Below are positions 45,676 through 57,100 of a stretch of DNA of 64,000 nucleotides, in pieces. The stretch comes from Rhynchopus euleeides. Taxonomy: Eukaryota > Euglenozoa > Diplonemea > Diplonemida > Diplonemidae. The notes under the pieces were generated by a model. It was not told the origin of the DNA. It made no database searches and saw nothing but the letters and a program-made list of their open reading frames with translations. Positions within the stretch are counted from its first letter, which is position 1; the number at the start of each line of letters is the position of its first letter. The position numbers and the translations under genes were made by a program. The DNA is taken from contig OY723259.1 of NCBI GenBank assembly GCA_963210315.1, forward strand, positions 1,922,001-1,986,000, read 5' to 3'.

Positions 45676-46319
45676 CAGGCATGTCGCTAAGCGTCGACCG
45701 TCGACCCAGTGATTTTGGGTTTCCCCCCCCATAAAAAAGCGTCGACCCAGCGTCGACCCAGTGGACTGGGTTGACGCTTGGTCGAGGCTTGGAGCGTCGA
45801 CCCAGTGGAACTGGGTTGCCATTCAAGCCTGGACCAAGCGTCAACCCATTTATTACACTGGGTCGACGCTCACCAAGCGTCGACCAAGCGCCAACCCACT
45901 TTCACTGGGTCGACGTCGAAGAGAGTATGGGTTTGCAGGAACAGATGCTCACTACCGTGGCCTCCGGCGGCTGGGGGGCTCTGCCCCCCAGACCCCCCAT
46001 CTCGCGTGCCCGTCTCGTAACCAAGTCCTTGCGCTTTGACGGCCGTGGCATATCAGGGGGCAGCGTCGAAATCATGGTCCCGAAAGCCATTTTTTGGTTT
46101 CCTCCGGCACCCGACGGCGCGAGCGGGAGAGGAACCACGGAAGGAACCCAGCGCCTCACACCGTGCCTACCTAGTGGTCCACCGGTGGGAAAATTTGGCA
46201 ACAACACGAGCGCGCGCGAGAAAAATTGACCCCTAGTGTTTTCCCCCCTGATCCCCCCCCCCGAAACAGGAGCGTCAACCCACCAAATCTCCAAAATCGA
46301 AAAGTTAGCGACAGGCCTG
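45676..46319 (-). mobile_element. 9-bp-TSD DNA transposon (MULE-like MITE), copy 2
   Basis: Inverted relative of 20773-21625, 644 bp, with the same CAGGC(C/A)TGTCGCTAA ends. The exact 9-bp duplication CTGCCAAGC (45667-45675 and 46320-46328) differs from that of copy 1, proving independent insertion. It carries one hairpin module (45939-45997) where copy 1 has two. Confidence 0.85.
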
Positions 46320-46328
46320 CTGCCAAGC

Positions 46329-47041
46329 CGCCGCCCCGCTCTCAGAAGGCTTTCTGCCGATCCCCCGCCCCGCCCCGCCCCACTCCACCCGCACCCACCC
46401 CCCCCCCCCCCCCCATCCCCCCGCCCCTTCCCCCTCCCCTGAGCGGGGAGGAGGAGGAGGAGGGGGGTGGGGGAAGCACGCGGGTGGAAGGGGGAAGGGA
46501 TTATGTTGGGGTGATGGTGTGTTGGGTTGAGGCAAACACTGCTTTCAAAAGCGGGGACCCGGGTGGCTGGGGGAAGGGAAGAGAGGTTTGCGCGCTGGAT
46601 CTGTTTGATGTGGCCGGTTAAGGCCGCTCCAGAGATGGGGTGCAAGCAAATCTTTCCAGAGGTGCAGCTTAGAAGAGGGTGGGCAGGACGAGTGCGTGGG
46701 TGGGTGGGCAAAGGAAAGGAGGGGTGTGCCCGGTTTCCGGTTTGCCCGCGTGAACTTCTTCTGAAACACCAAGAGAAATTCCAACTGGGTAAACTTTCTG
46801 CGTGCCTTGAGCTGGATCGTGCGACCCCACTCATCAGACCGGGGGTGTGGTGGACAACAATGTGGGGTCTGCGTTCAACAAAAAGCAAAATCGGGTTTGG
46901 CGCACAACCATCGCCTTACCTTTTTTGTGTCTCCTTTCCACACTCTTCAACGTGGGTGGAAATGAAAGCTTTTTCGCGATTTGTTCGTCAAAGAAGACTC
47001 TTCTCGATATGTTCGCCCCCCCCCCCCCTCCCCTCCCCAAG
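46329..47041. other. Spacer
   Basis: No gene supported. Contains a third relative of the CGCACAAAC..CGCCTTA motif at 46891-46926, preceded by TCTGCGTTCAACAAAAAG, which resembles the tail of the dispersed repeat. A C run at 47010-47035 precedes the next element. Confidence 0.5.
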
Positions 47042-47513
47042 CACGGTGGGATCTTGTAAATTTTACATGTATAACTACAAGTATATACATGTATTATACA
47101 TGTATAATACTTGCATGTCAACTATTATGGGGGGTGTCGATTTTTTCGGTTTTTTTCCGTTTTTTCCTTTTTTTTCGTTTTTTCCGCCTGTGGGCGCTGG
47201 CTGCGACTTGGTCAAAATTCGACGAAAAAAATCCGAAAAAAAAACGGAAAACGAAAAAACGGAAAATCCCAAAATCGACACCCTGATTTTCCGTTTTTTT
47301 CCGTTTTTTTCCCAGTACCAGAAACAGGCAGGGTCGTCGTAAGACCGGCGTGCCAAGGGGGAGGTGCTCGCATTTTTTTTTTGGGGGGGTACAGAATGGG
47401 TCGTTTTTGGACATTTGAGCCCACTGCGAGCAGTGCCGGGTCCCGGAAACGCTGTTTCAAACGCTCAAAAGGGGATGTCGTGGGCACCAGAACCCAGTAA
47501 ATTTATCACAAAT

Positions 47514-50500
47514 GGTCCCACCCACAAACGGGTTACCCCCTGCCTCTAGGGGTTCCCCCCACCCACAAATGGGTTACCCCCAGCCTCTAGGGGTTCCCCC
47601 CACCCACAAATGGGTTACCCCCTGCCTCTAGGGGTTCCCCCCACCCACAAATGGGTTACCCCCTGCCTCTAGGGGTTCCCCCCACCCACTAATGGGTTAC
47701 CCCCTGCCTCTAGGGGTTCCCCCCACCCACAAATGGGTTACCCCCTACCTCTAGGGGTTCCCCCCACCCACAAATGGGTTACCCCCTGCCTCTAGGGGTT
47801 CCCCCCACCCACTAATGGGTTACCCCCTGCCTCTAGGGGTTCCCCCCAGCCACAACTGGGTTACCCCCTGCCTCTAGGGGTTCCCCCCACCCACAAATAG
47901 GTTACCCCCTGCCTCTAGGGGTTCCCCCCAGCCGCAAATGGGTTACCCCCTGCCTCTAGGGGTTCCCCCCACCCACAAATGGGTTACCCCCTACCTCTAG
48001 GGGTTCCCCCCACCCACAAATGGGTTACCCCCTGCCTCTAGGGGTTCCCCCCACCCACAAATGGGTTACCCCCTGCCTCTAGGGGTTCCCCCCAGCCACA
48101 AATGGGTTACCCCCTGCCTCTAGGGGTTCCCCCCACCCACTAATGGGTTACCCCCTACCTCTAGGGGTTCCCCCCACCCACAAATGGGTTACCCCCTGCC
48201 TCTAGGGGTTCGCCCCACCCACAAATGGGTTACCCCCTACCTCTAGGGGTTCCCCCCACCCACAAATGGGTTACCCCCTGCCTCTAGGGGTTCCCCCCAC
48301 CCACAAATGGGTTACCCCCTGCCTCTAGGGGTTCCCCCCACCCACTAATGGGTTACCCCCTGCCTCTAGGGGTTCCCCCCACCCACAAATGGGTTACCCC
48401 CTACCTCTAGGGGTTCCCCCCACCCACAAATGGGTTACCCCCTGCCTCTAGGGGTTCCCCCCACCCACTAATGGGTTACCCCCTGCCTCTAGGGGTTCCC
48501 CCCAGCCACAACTGGGTTACCCCCTGCCTCTAGGGGTTCCCCCCACCCACAAATAGGTTACCCCCTGCCTCTAGGGGTTCCCCCCAGCCGCAAATGGGTT
48601 ACCCCCTGCCTCTAGGGGTTCCCCCCACCCACAAATGGGTTACCCCCTACCTCTAGGGGTTCCCCCCACCCACAAATGGGTTACCCCCTACCTCTAGGGG
48701 TTCCCCCCACCCACAAATGGGTTACCCCCTGCCTCTAGGGGTTCCCCCCACCCACAAACGGGTTACCCCCTACCACTAGGGGTTCCCCCCACCCACAAAT
48801 GGGTTACCCCCTACCTCTAGGGGTTCCCCCCAGCCACAAATGGGTTACCCCCTGCCTCTAGGGGTTCCCCCCACCCACAAACGGGTTACCCCCTACCTCT
48901 AGGGGTTCCCCCCACCCACAAACGGGTTACCCCCTACCTCTAGGGGTTCCCCCCACCCACAAATGGGTTACCCCCTACCTCTAGGGGTTCCCCCCACCCA
49001 GAAACGGGTTACCCCCTACCTCTAGGGGTTCCCCCCAGCCACAAATGGGTTACCCCCTACCTCTAGGGGTTCCCCCCAGCCACAAATGGGTTACCCCCTA
49101 CCTCTAGGGGTTCCCCCCAGCCACAAACGGGTTACCCCCTACCTCTAGGGGTTCCCCCCACCCACAAATGGGTTACCCCCTACCTCTAGGGGTTCCCCCC
49201 ACCCAGAAACGGGTTACCCCCTACCTCTAGGGGTTCCCCCCACCCACAAATGGGTTACCCCCTGCCTCTAGGGGTTCCCCCCACCCACAAACGGGTTACC
49301 CCCTACCACTAGGGGTTCCCCCCACCCACAAATGGGTTACCCCCTACCTCTAGGGGTTCCCCCCAGCCACAAATGGGTTACCCCCTGCCTCTAGGGGTTC
49401 CCCCCACCCACAAACGGGTTACCCCCTACCTCTAGGGGTTCCCCCCACCCACAAACGGGTTACCCCCTACCTCTAGGGGTTCCCCCCACCCACAAATGGG
49501 TTACCCCCTACCTCTAGGGGTTCCCCCCAGCCACAAATGGGTTACCCCCTACCTCTAGGGGTTCCCCCCACCCACAAACGGGTTACCCCCTGCCTCTAGG
49601 GGTTCCCCCCAGCCACAAATGTCTTACCCCTTGCCTCTAGGGGTTCCCCCCAGCCACAAATGGGTTACCCCCTGCCTCTAGGGGTTCCCCCCACCCACAA
49701 ATAGGTTGCCCCCTACCTCTAGCGGTTCCCCCCAGCCACTAATGGGTTGCCCCCGACCTCTAGAGGTTCCCCCCAGCCACCAATGGGTTGCCCCCTACCT
49801 CTAGAGGTTCCCCCCAGCCACTAATGGGTTGCCCCCTACCTCTAGGGGTTCCCCCCAGCCACTAATGGGTTGCCACCTACCTCTAGAGGTTCCCCCCAGC
49901 CACCAATGGGTTGCCACCTACCTCTAGAGGTTCCCCCCAGTCACTAATGGGTTGCCACCTACCTCTAGAGGTTCCCCCCAGCCACCAATAGGTTGCCCCC
50001 TACCTCTAGAGGTTCCCCCCAGCCACCAATGGGTTGCCACCTACCTCTAGAGGTTCCCCCCAGCCACCAATGGGTTGCCACCTACCTCTAGAGGTTCCCC
50101 CCAGTCACTAATGGGTTGCCACCTACCTCTAGAGGTTCCCCCCAGCCACTAATGGGTTGCCACCTACCTCTAGAGGTTCCCCCCAGCCACCAATGGGTTG
50201 CCACCTACCTCTAGAGGTTCCCCCCAGTCACTAATGGGTTGCCACCTACCTCTAGAGGTTCCCCCCAGCCACCAATAGGTTGCCCCCTACCTCTAGAGGT
50301 TCCCCCCAGCCACCAATGGGTTGCCACCTACCTCTAGAGGTTCCCCCCAGCCACCAATAGGTTGCCCCCTACCTCTAGAGGTTCCCCCCAGCCACTAATG
50401 GGTTGCCCCCTACCTCTAGGGGTTCCCCCCAGCCACTAATGGGTTGCCACCTACCTCTAGAGGTTCCCCCCAGCCACCAATGGGTTGCCACCTACCTCTA

Positions 50501-51129
50501 GAGGTTCCCCCCAGCCACCAATAGGTTGCCCCCTACCTCTAGAGGTTCCCCCCAGCCACCAATGGGTTGCCACCTACCTCTAGAGGTTCCCCCCAGTCAC
50601 TAATGGGTTGCCACCTACCTCTAGAGGTTCCCCCCAGCCACCAATAGGTTGCCCCCTACCTCTAGAGGTTCCCCCCAGCCACCAATGGGTTGCCACCTAC
50701 CTCTAGAGGTTCCCCCCAGTCACTAACGGGTTGCCACCTACCTCTAGAGGTTCCCCCCAGCCACCAATGGGTTGCCACCTACCTCTAGAGGTTCCCCCCA
50801 GTCACTAATGGGTTGCCACCTACCTCTAGAGGTTCCCCCCAGCCACTAATGGGTTGCCACCTACCTCTAGAGGTTCCCCCCAGCCACCAATGGGTTGCCA
50901 CCTACCTCTAGAGGTTCCCCCCAGTCACTAACGGGTTGCCACCTACCTCTAGAGGTTCCCCCCAGCCACCAATAGGTTGCCCCCTACCTCTAGGGGTTCC
51001 CCCCAGCCACTAATGGGTTGCCACCTACCTCTAGAGGTTCCCCCCAGCCACCAATAGGTTGCCCCCTACCTCTAGAGGTTCCCCCCAGCCACTAATGGGT
51101 TGCCCCCTACCTCTAGAGGTTCCCCCCAG
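47514..51129. repeat. 41-bp satellite, about 88 units, two unit types
   Basis: Type A (to about 49690): GGGTTACCCCCTGCCTCTAG then GGGTTCCCCCCACCCACAAAT. Type B (about 49700-51129): GGGTTGCCACCTACCTCTAG then AGGTTCCCCCCAGCCACCAAT. Both are 41 bp. Variant units recur in the same order 16 units apart (about 47852 and 48508) and 13 units apart (about 48771 and 49304), so blocks have been duplicated. No coding potential. Confidence 0.9.
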
Positions 51130-51547
51130 CCACCCCCGCCCCCCCCCCCCCCCCCATGACTTCATCCCGTCCCCACCCAAAGCTCAAGCTTCCTGGACAC
51201 GCTCGTTTGAGCAATCTGGAATCTGTAGAAGGCTCGCCGTGTAGGCGGCCTTGGCTATTTTGCCGGCTTGCTGGTCTGCGGCCCAGGATGCGCCTGCAGC
51301 GCCGTGTTGTCCCACGTTCTTGAGGCACGAAGCTTGAGGATTCTCTGGCAGATATGTTCACGATGTCATTCACGTCTCAACGGGTTCTTCGGGTGTCCCA
51401 TTCAAAAAAACACCCGAAAAATATGACGACTTTGCTAAACTGGACCCAACTCCCCATACTCTTTTTTTTGCCATTTTTCAGCATTTTCCCCCGATTTTTC
51501 GGTTTTTTTTTTTGAAAAAATTTATTTTTTGTCCAGAATCGACACCC

Positions 51548-52127
51548 CCCTATACATGTATAATACATGTATATGCCTGAAATATACATGTAAAATACAT
51601 GTATATCAAGTAAAAATACAAGTATAATACTTGCATGTCAACTATTATACTTGTATTTTTACTTGATATACATGTATTTTACATGTATATTTCAGGCATT
51701 TACATGTATTTTACATGTATAATACTTGTCATGCAAGTATTATACAAGTAAAATACTTGCATGACAAGTAAAATACTTGCATGCAAGTAAAATACATGTA
51801 TTTTACTTGCATGCAAGTATTTTACTTGTCATGCAAGTATTTTACATGTATAATACTTGCATGACAAGTATTATACATGTAAAATACATGTAAATGCCTG
51901 AAATATACATGTAAAATACATGTATATCAAGTAAAAATACATGTATAATAGTTGACATGCAAGTATTATACATGTATTTTTACTTGATATACATGTATTT
52001 TACATGTATATTTCAGGCATATACATGTATTATACATGTATAATAGTTGACATGCAAGTATTATACATGTATAATACATGTATTATACTTGTAGTTATAC
52101 ATGTAAAATTTACAAGATCCCACCGTG
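51548..52127. repeat. TACATGTA/CTTGCATG palindrome field
   Basis: About 580 bp made of 9-10-bp steps of TACATGTA, TACTTGCATG and AATACATGTAT, arranged as nested inverted repeats around TATTTCAGGCAT and TGTCAACTATTAT blocks. It forms the right arm of the 5.1-kb element. Confidence 0.8.
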
Positions 52128-53505
52128 AGAGGTTCTGTTTTGAGTATTTTTTTGCCTAATCACCCCACCCCACCCCACCCCACCCCCCCATGTTGCGTTG
52201 TTCAGTTTCTTCCTGCATAGCCGCCTTTTTTTGTCACCCTCGTGTTGTTTTGTTTTGTGGACCGCTTTCTTCTGCTCACGGTGTTGTCCTCCCCCCCCCC
52301 CCCCCTGCCTATTTTTTCCATCGTCTGGATGAGGTGATGCGCGTTCACGCCGTGCTGCATATTCATGGTTTTGGACGATTTTTTTTACTAGTTACGAGCG
52401 ACGAAGCGTAGCGAGGTCGCGAAGTAACGAAGGAAATCGTACGACTGAAGCTTTGGATTAGCACCTCATGCCACTTCACAGGGCCTCAACACAGCCTTGA
52501 GACAGCAAGTGTGCGCTCAAGTTTAACAATGGCCGGAAGAATAAGTGCGCTCAACAAAAAGTAGTCCGGAACTGTTCTCCCACAGTTGCTGGACAGGGTG
52601 TCTATAATAAAGCGAAAGGAGTACGATTTTAAAAATCCGTAGCTTCCCCCCCCCGGTGAGAACGTTTTGTTCGGGCCTTTCTCCGTCATTTCTGGATCAT
52701 CACCCACGTTCCTCTGCGATTGTGACGATGTTCGCCACTGATCTCTGTGGTGCGGCTGGCTGTAGTGAAGTCGCTGGAAGCCGATTCGAGCAGGTTGCGA
52801 GTTACGTACGGGAGGGTGCCGTGGTTGCAGTACTTTTGTTTGGTGTCACAGCAAGACGCATGTCACGAGATACTCAGCCTATGCTTTTTTTCGGTCCTCG
52901 CTGCTCACAGCCCTCGACCTGCAGGGTTTGTGAATGCACTGCTCCGAGCAAGAAAGCAAAGAAAGTGTATCAAACACGTCTTGTGAATGTGTTGGTTGCT
53001 GCTGCTGCTATTACTGGTGTTCGTGTTGCTTTCCGCAAAGCCCGGGTCCCCGCGAGTTTTTTTTTGCCAGTTTGTCGCCCACCCCCAACTGAGAAGAAAC
53101 TTTCTGTGCCTTTTTTTTGCTGGATCTTGGCCCCCCCCCCCCCCCCCCCCACTCACACTTCATCAGGCTGTGACAAGGGGTTGTTCACAAACGAGCCGGC
53201 TCTGTGTTTCAACAAGACACCTTTGCTTGTTGTCGCACTTATTCTTTGCCGCGACACACCACTTCACGATCCAGCAGTGCTGCACCGAGAGTTTTGACAG
53301 TTGCGGGCGACTCAACTGGGGGAGTCTTCTGGGGTATTTCTGTGCCCCTCGGTTGCTGGATGTTCTCACTTCTGCCACCATTAATTATTACGACCTGCCA
53401 TACTGCCCCGCTCGCGCCACCTTTGTGTGGCTCGATCCGGGTCTGTTGGGACCTGCAGACTGTGCTCCCAAACAGAATCATTTGAGTTCAAGTTTTTTTT
53501 TTGGT
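52128..53505. other. Spacer with repeat copy 3
   Basis: (ACCCC)n at 52163-52190, the dispersed repeat at 52386-52630, then 0.9 kb with C runs (53129-53150) and no gene I can support. Confidence 0.5.
52386..52630 (+). repeat. Dispersed structured repeat, copy 3
   Basis: Close copy of 22861-23076. It differs by a short internal duplication that repeats GTGCGCTCAA around TTAACAATGGCCGGAAGAAT (about 52512-52555). Confidence 0.55.
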
Positions 53506-53513
53506 TTGCTTAG

Positions 53514-54190
53514 CAGGGCGTTCGCTACTGGGCGAAGTTGGGCCAACTTCGCCTAAATAAATAAATGTTCGGATTTACTTCGCCCCAACTTCGCCCAACA
53601 ACTTCGCCCAAGGGGGCGAAGTTGGATAAAAAAAATCTGGGCTCGGCCCCCACCCCCCGAAGGGGGGTGGGTGGTGAAAGAGCCCACGGGATCACGAGCC
53701 TCAGGGGATGGGGAATGCTCGAAGAAGGAAGTGTCAGAAGGAGACCACAACTGCCTTCCCCAAAGTACGATGTATTGCTCCGCCCAGACCCCCCTGTGGC
53801 GTATGTCTGGTGCCCAAGTCCTTTCAAGTTGCATGAATCTATCCATCCGCAATGAACAGATGTTCACTACCGTGGCCTCCGGCGGCTGGGGGGCTCCGCC
53901 CCCCCAGACCCCCCTGGCAGCCGAACTGTGTGGCACAGCGGTCCCTGCCGATCCACGCGTTTCGCTCATAAGCAAGGCTATTAGTGTCTTCGGAGGTACT
54001 AACAGCCTTGCCAGAAGTGCAGTGATCTGCCCTCTCAAGGAGAGGTAGCCAATGTGTACCTCCCGAGGGGGCGCGAAGCGCCCCCGAGGGGCGCCTCCCC
54101 GACGGATAAAAAATTTTCTCGAATTCCCAAAACCCAAAATAAAACTTCGCCCACCCCACACGGGATCGGTGGGCGATAGCGAACGCCCTG
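53514..54190 (+). mobile_element. hAT-like MITE (677 bp)
   Basis: Inverted ends CAGGGCGTTCGCTA and an exact 8-bp duplication TTGCTTAG (53506-53513 and 54191-54198), both standard for hAT elements. The left arm repeats GGCGAAGTTGG/CCAACTTCGCC. The inside carries the 59-bp hairpin module (53854-53913) and a GGGGGCGCGAAGCGCCCCC hairpin near 54065. No transposase; moved in trans. Confidence 0.85.
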
Positions 54191-54198
54191 TTGCTTAG

Positions 54199-57100
54199 TT
54201 CTTTTTCAATCCAGCCAGGGCACAGACTGGGGCCCCTCCCCCCCCCCATACAAACGCTCTCCAGACACAGCTTCTCACCCCCTCCCCTCAGTTCCTGCCC
54301 TTCTCCAGACGCTGGCAATAGCGCCCGCCAGATGTGTGCGAGTGTGCAGCTTGTCCACACCGATGGCCCGCTATTTCTGGTTTGGAAAAGGGTGGGGAAG
54401 GGCGGGGGGGTTGGGGCTGTGTTATCCGGTAGTACCCCCCCCCCCCCCCCCCGCTCCCTCGACAATACCGATTTATGTGCACCGAACAGTTGAAACCCCC
54501 CTCCCCCGCACTCCCCACCCCCCTCCCCTCCGCCCCCTCCCCCTTCGCCTTCTCCATTACACAGGCCGGTTGCCTTTATATAAGAGAAGCAACGGCTCGA
54601 AGCCCTCACAAACCTTTTGCCATTTTTTGGGGAGGTGTCTCCGTGTTGGACGCACGGCAACCCATACACACTGTGGGAAGAAACGGCACCACGCATGATT
54701 GCTATCTTCTCCACGGCCTGTCCCGTGGAAAAGAATCACGCAAGTGGGCCAACGCTACGATGATGTGGTGCACAGTGAGAGAGAGGGGTAATGTATGAAG
54801 TTTGAATAAAGTTGTCCAGAGCCTGTTTGTCAGTCCCCCAGCCTGTTGTCCGCCCCAGTGCTCATATGTTGGGGGGGGCTGTGTTCTGTTTCAAGGCTGT
54901 GCTGAGTGTGGCGCCCTGTTTTGTCAGGGCCAGCTCGCTTTGCCGGCCGTCAGAGACAACGGCACCTCATCTGTATTATTTTTTTCTCCCAACAAAGTGA
55001 TTTGTCAAGCGGGAATGCGGCGATAGGGAAAATGTGCTGGGCAGCATGGTTTGATTGCCCGTCACACACAGTCTCATGCGCCTGCCAATCACACGTCATA
55101 TTTCCCCCAGGGAAAAAAATCGGATCGGTGTGGTTCGTGCGATGAACGAAAACCATTTTACTCGGCTTGCCTTTCGATTTCCCCGCAGGAATGATCCTGC
55201 ACGAAACACCCAGTTGCATTTCGGCAGTTTTGGGTGTGGGGCAGACCGCCTGGGAGGAGCCATTCAGTTCCCCTCAAGGAAACTTGCGGGACCCCCCCGC
55301 CCCCCGCTTCACCCTATCTTCAGACGTGTGGGGAGGTGGTGTGCGACAAAGAGTGGGGGGTCTGTGTTCCAACACTTAAAAACCCCCTCCGTGTATTTCA
55401 CCACCACACCCGCTTTTCAGGGCTTCGCCCTGCAAGGGGGGGGTGGCTGTTGCCTCTGCATGCACGGGCGTATGTTGGGAGCAGTGTACAAAATACCTTC
55501 CTCAAATACCTTCCAATACAACACCCCCCTCGAACCCCCTGTTAGCGATCTGCACCCAACCTATTCGGGTGGTAAGTACAGCTTCGTTGCTCTCCGCGGG
55601 GAAACCCCGCGGGTTCAATCAAAAGTTGGCAAGGGACGTAGTCATTTGGATTCTTTTTCATTCGTCAGATAAGCCAAATACCATCGCGTTGCGCTGGAAT
55701 TTTTCCAGGTTCCACTTTCTGCTCTGTTGTGTGCTTTTATTTCCTTGTGTTTATTTTTTGCGAAGGATGCGTTGCGGTAGTGCGCGTCACACCAAGTGCA
55801 GAGGACAAACGGTCCGCCACACCAAGTGGCGGTGAATGAATGACGCACTCTCAGGCCCTGTCATTTCGAAGTGTCACCCACTCTCGGTATCAACACAACA
55901 GACACACGATGTTTGGAGACGGTTTCAGGAAATCCGGGAAACATCTGAAGGTGGGTTTTGCCTTTCTTCTGTTCCTCGGACAAGCCTGCTTGTCACAGCG
56001 GAATGAGTGAGTGGGAGCGCACGGCCCCTGCAGTGTGTTTTTGATACAGCAAACTCAACCCCACGCATTTGCGCTGTCGCTCCCTCGAAGAGGAGCCGCA
56101 ACGCACTGCCCGGGGATGCACACAACCAATGCCAAGGTTCACCATTCATTCAGTGACTGCCAGTCCCCATTCCGCACCGGACAATTCTTTATGTTCCGCG
56201 GGGAAGTGTCGGTTCCCTACCCCTCTCCCTGTCCCTATCGCCATCGGATCAGATGCATTTATTCCATTTATTTTCCCAGGAACCCACACACCTCTCCCTG
56301 TTTTTTGTGTTTCCCTTGCAGGGCGCCTTTTTTCAGTCACCCCCGCCTTCCCATTATTCTCGTTGGAACGCGCCGTCCACACGTGCTGTTTGGACTTCAA
56401 CCTCCGACATGTGATGGGGAGACGTGGCAGGGAAGGTGCTTATCACAAACGGCCGCCCTGGCCGTAGGCACCAAGAATATACGGACAACACGATTGCCAG
56501 CAACTGATTTAGCCCATTTTGTGCCCTGCAGAAAACGCGTGTGTTGTTTTGAACGATTTGGAAAGCTCTTTGGCCGTAGTCGCCCTACCCGGTGGGTGAG
56601 GGGACGCTGTTTCGCTTTCTTCTGGCCTATATTTCTTTTTTGTGAATACAGCTTCTTCTCGTCGAGTTGTCTATTTTTTTGTTTGGAGTTGTGCTAACAA
56701 CGCAGGAAACTTTGCTATGCAGATCATGCAGGACCACACCCGCAGCAGGCGTGTGGGGTGTTCTCGCGATCGACGAATACCCGCTGGTTCTTCTCTCCCC
56801 TTTCTGATTTGCAGACACAAAGTTTCGTTTCAGTATTTCCCCCCTTTTTTTCCGTGCCCTCCCTGTAGTGTTCTCGCTGGTCTTCCAGGGATACTTGCAC
56901 GGCCACATTTATTTTCTTCCGAATTACCCCTATTTCTTCTCTCTTCCTGCAAGACTGACCGGCGACAAGCCTGTCCAGTTTGCAGGAATCTGTCGCCTCC
57001 GGATGTTCCTCAAAGAAGTCAAGCCCTACGCTCAACTCAAGGACACCTGATGAAGGGCCCGAAAGTCTTGTGGCATGCGTTATTGCAGATTGAGGCTACA

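Larger units (their letters stand above)
47042..52127. mobile_element. 5.1-kb composite TIR element with TACATGTA arms
   Basis: The ends are a long inverted repeat starting CACGGTGGGATCTTG and continuing TAAATTTTACATG, TATAACTACAAG, then repeated TACATGTA/ACTTGCATG palindromes (47042-47130 and 51548-52127). Just inside both ends is GGGGGGTGTCGATT or its complement. The interior is mostly a 41-bp satellite. The block 47403-47449 matches 25134-25185 in the 2.5-kb element. No target duplication is clear. No transposase recognised. Confidence 0.6.

Noticed and set aside
47514-51129. CRISPR-like look of the 41-bp repeats
   Set aside because: Units are contiguous with no spacers and drift gradually, as in a satellite; the genome is eukaryotic.
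55570-55640. Possible tRNA T-arm (CGCGGGTTCAATC)
   Set aside because: The 3' half of the arm and the acceptor stem do not pair; no cloverleaf can be drawn.
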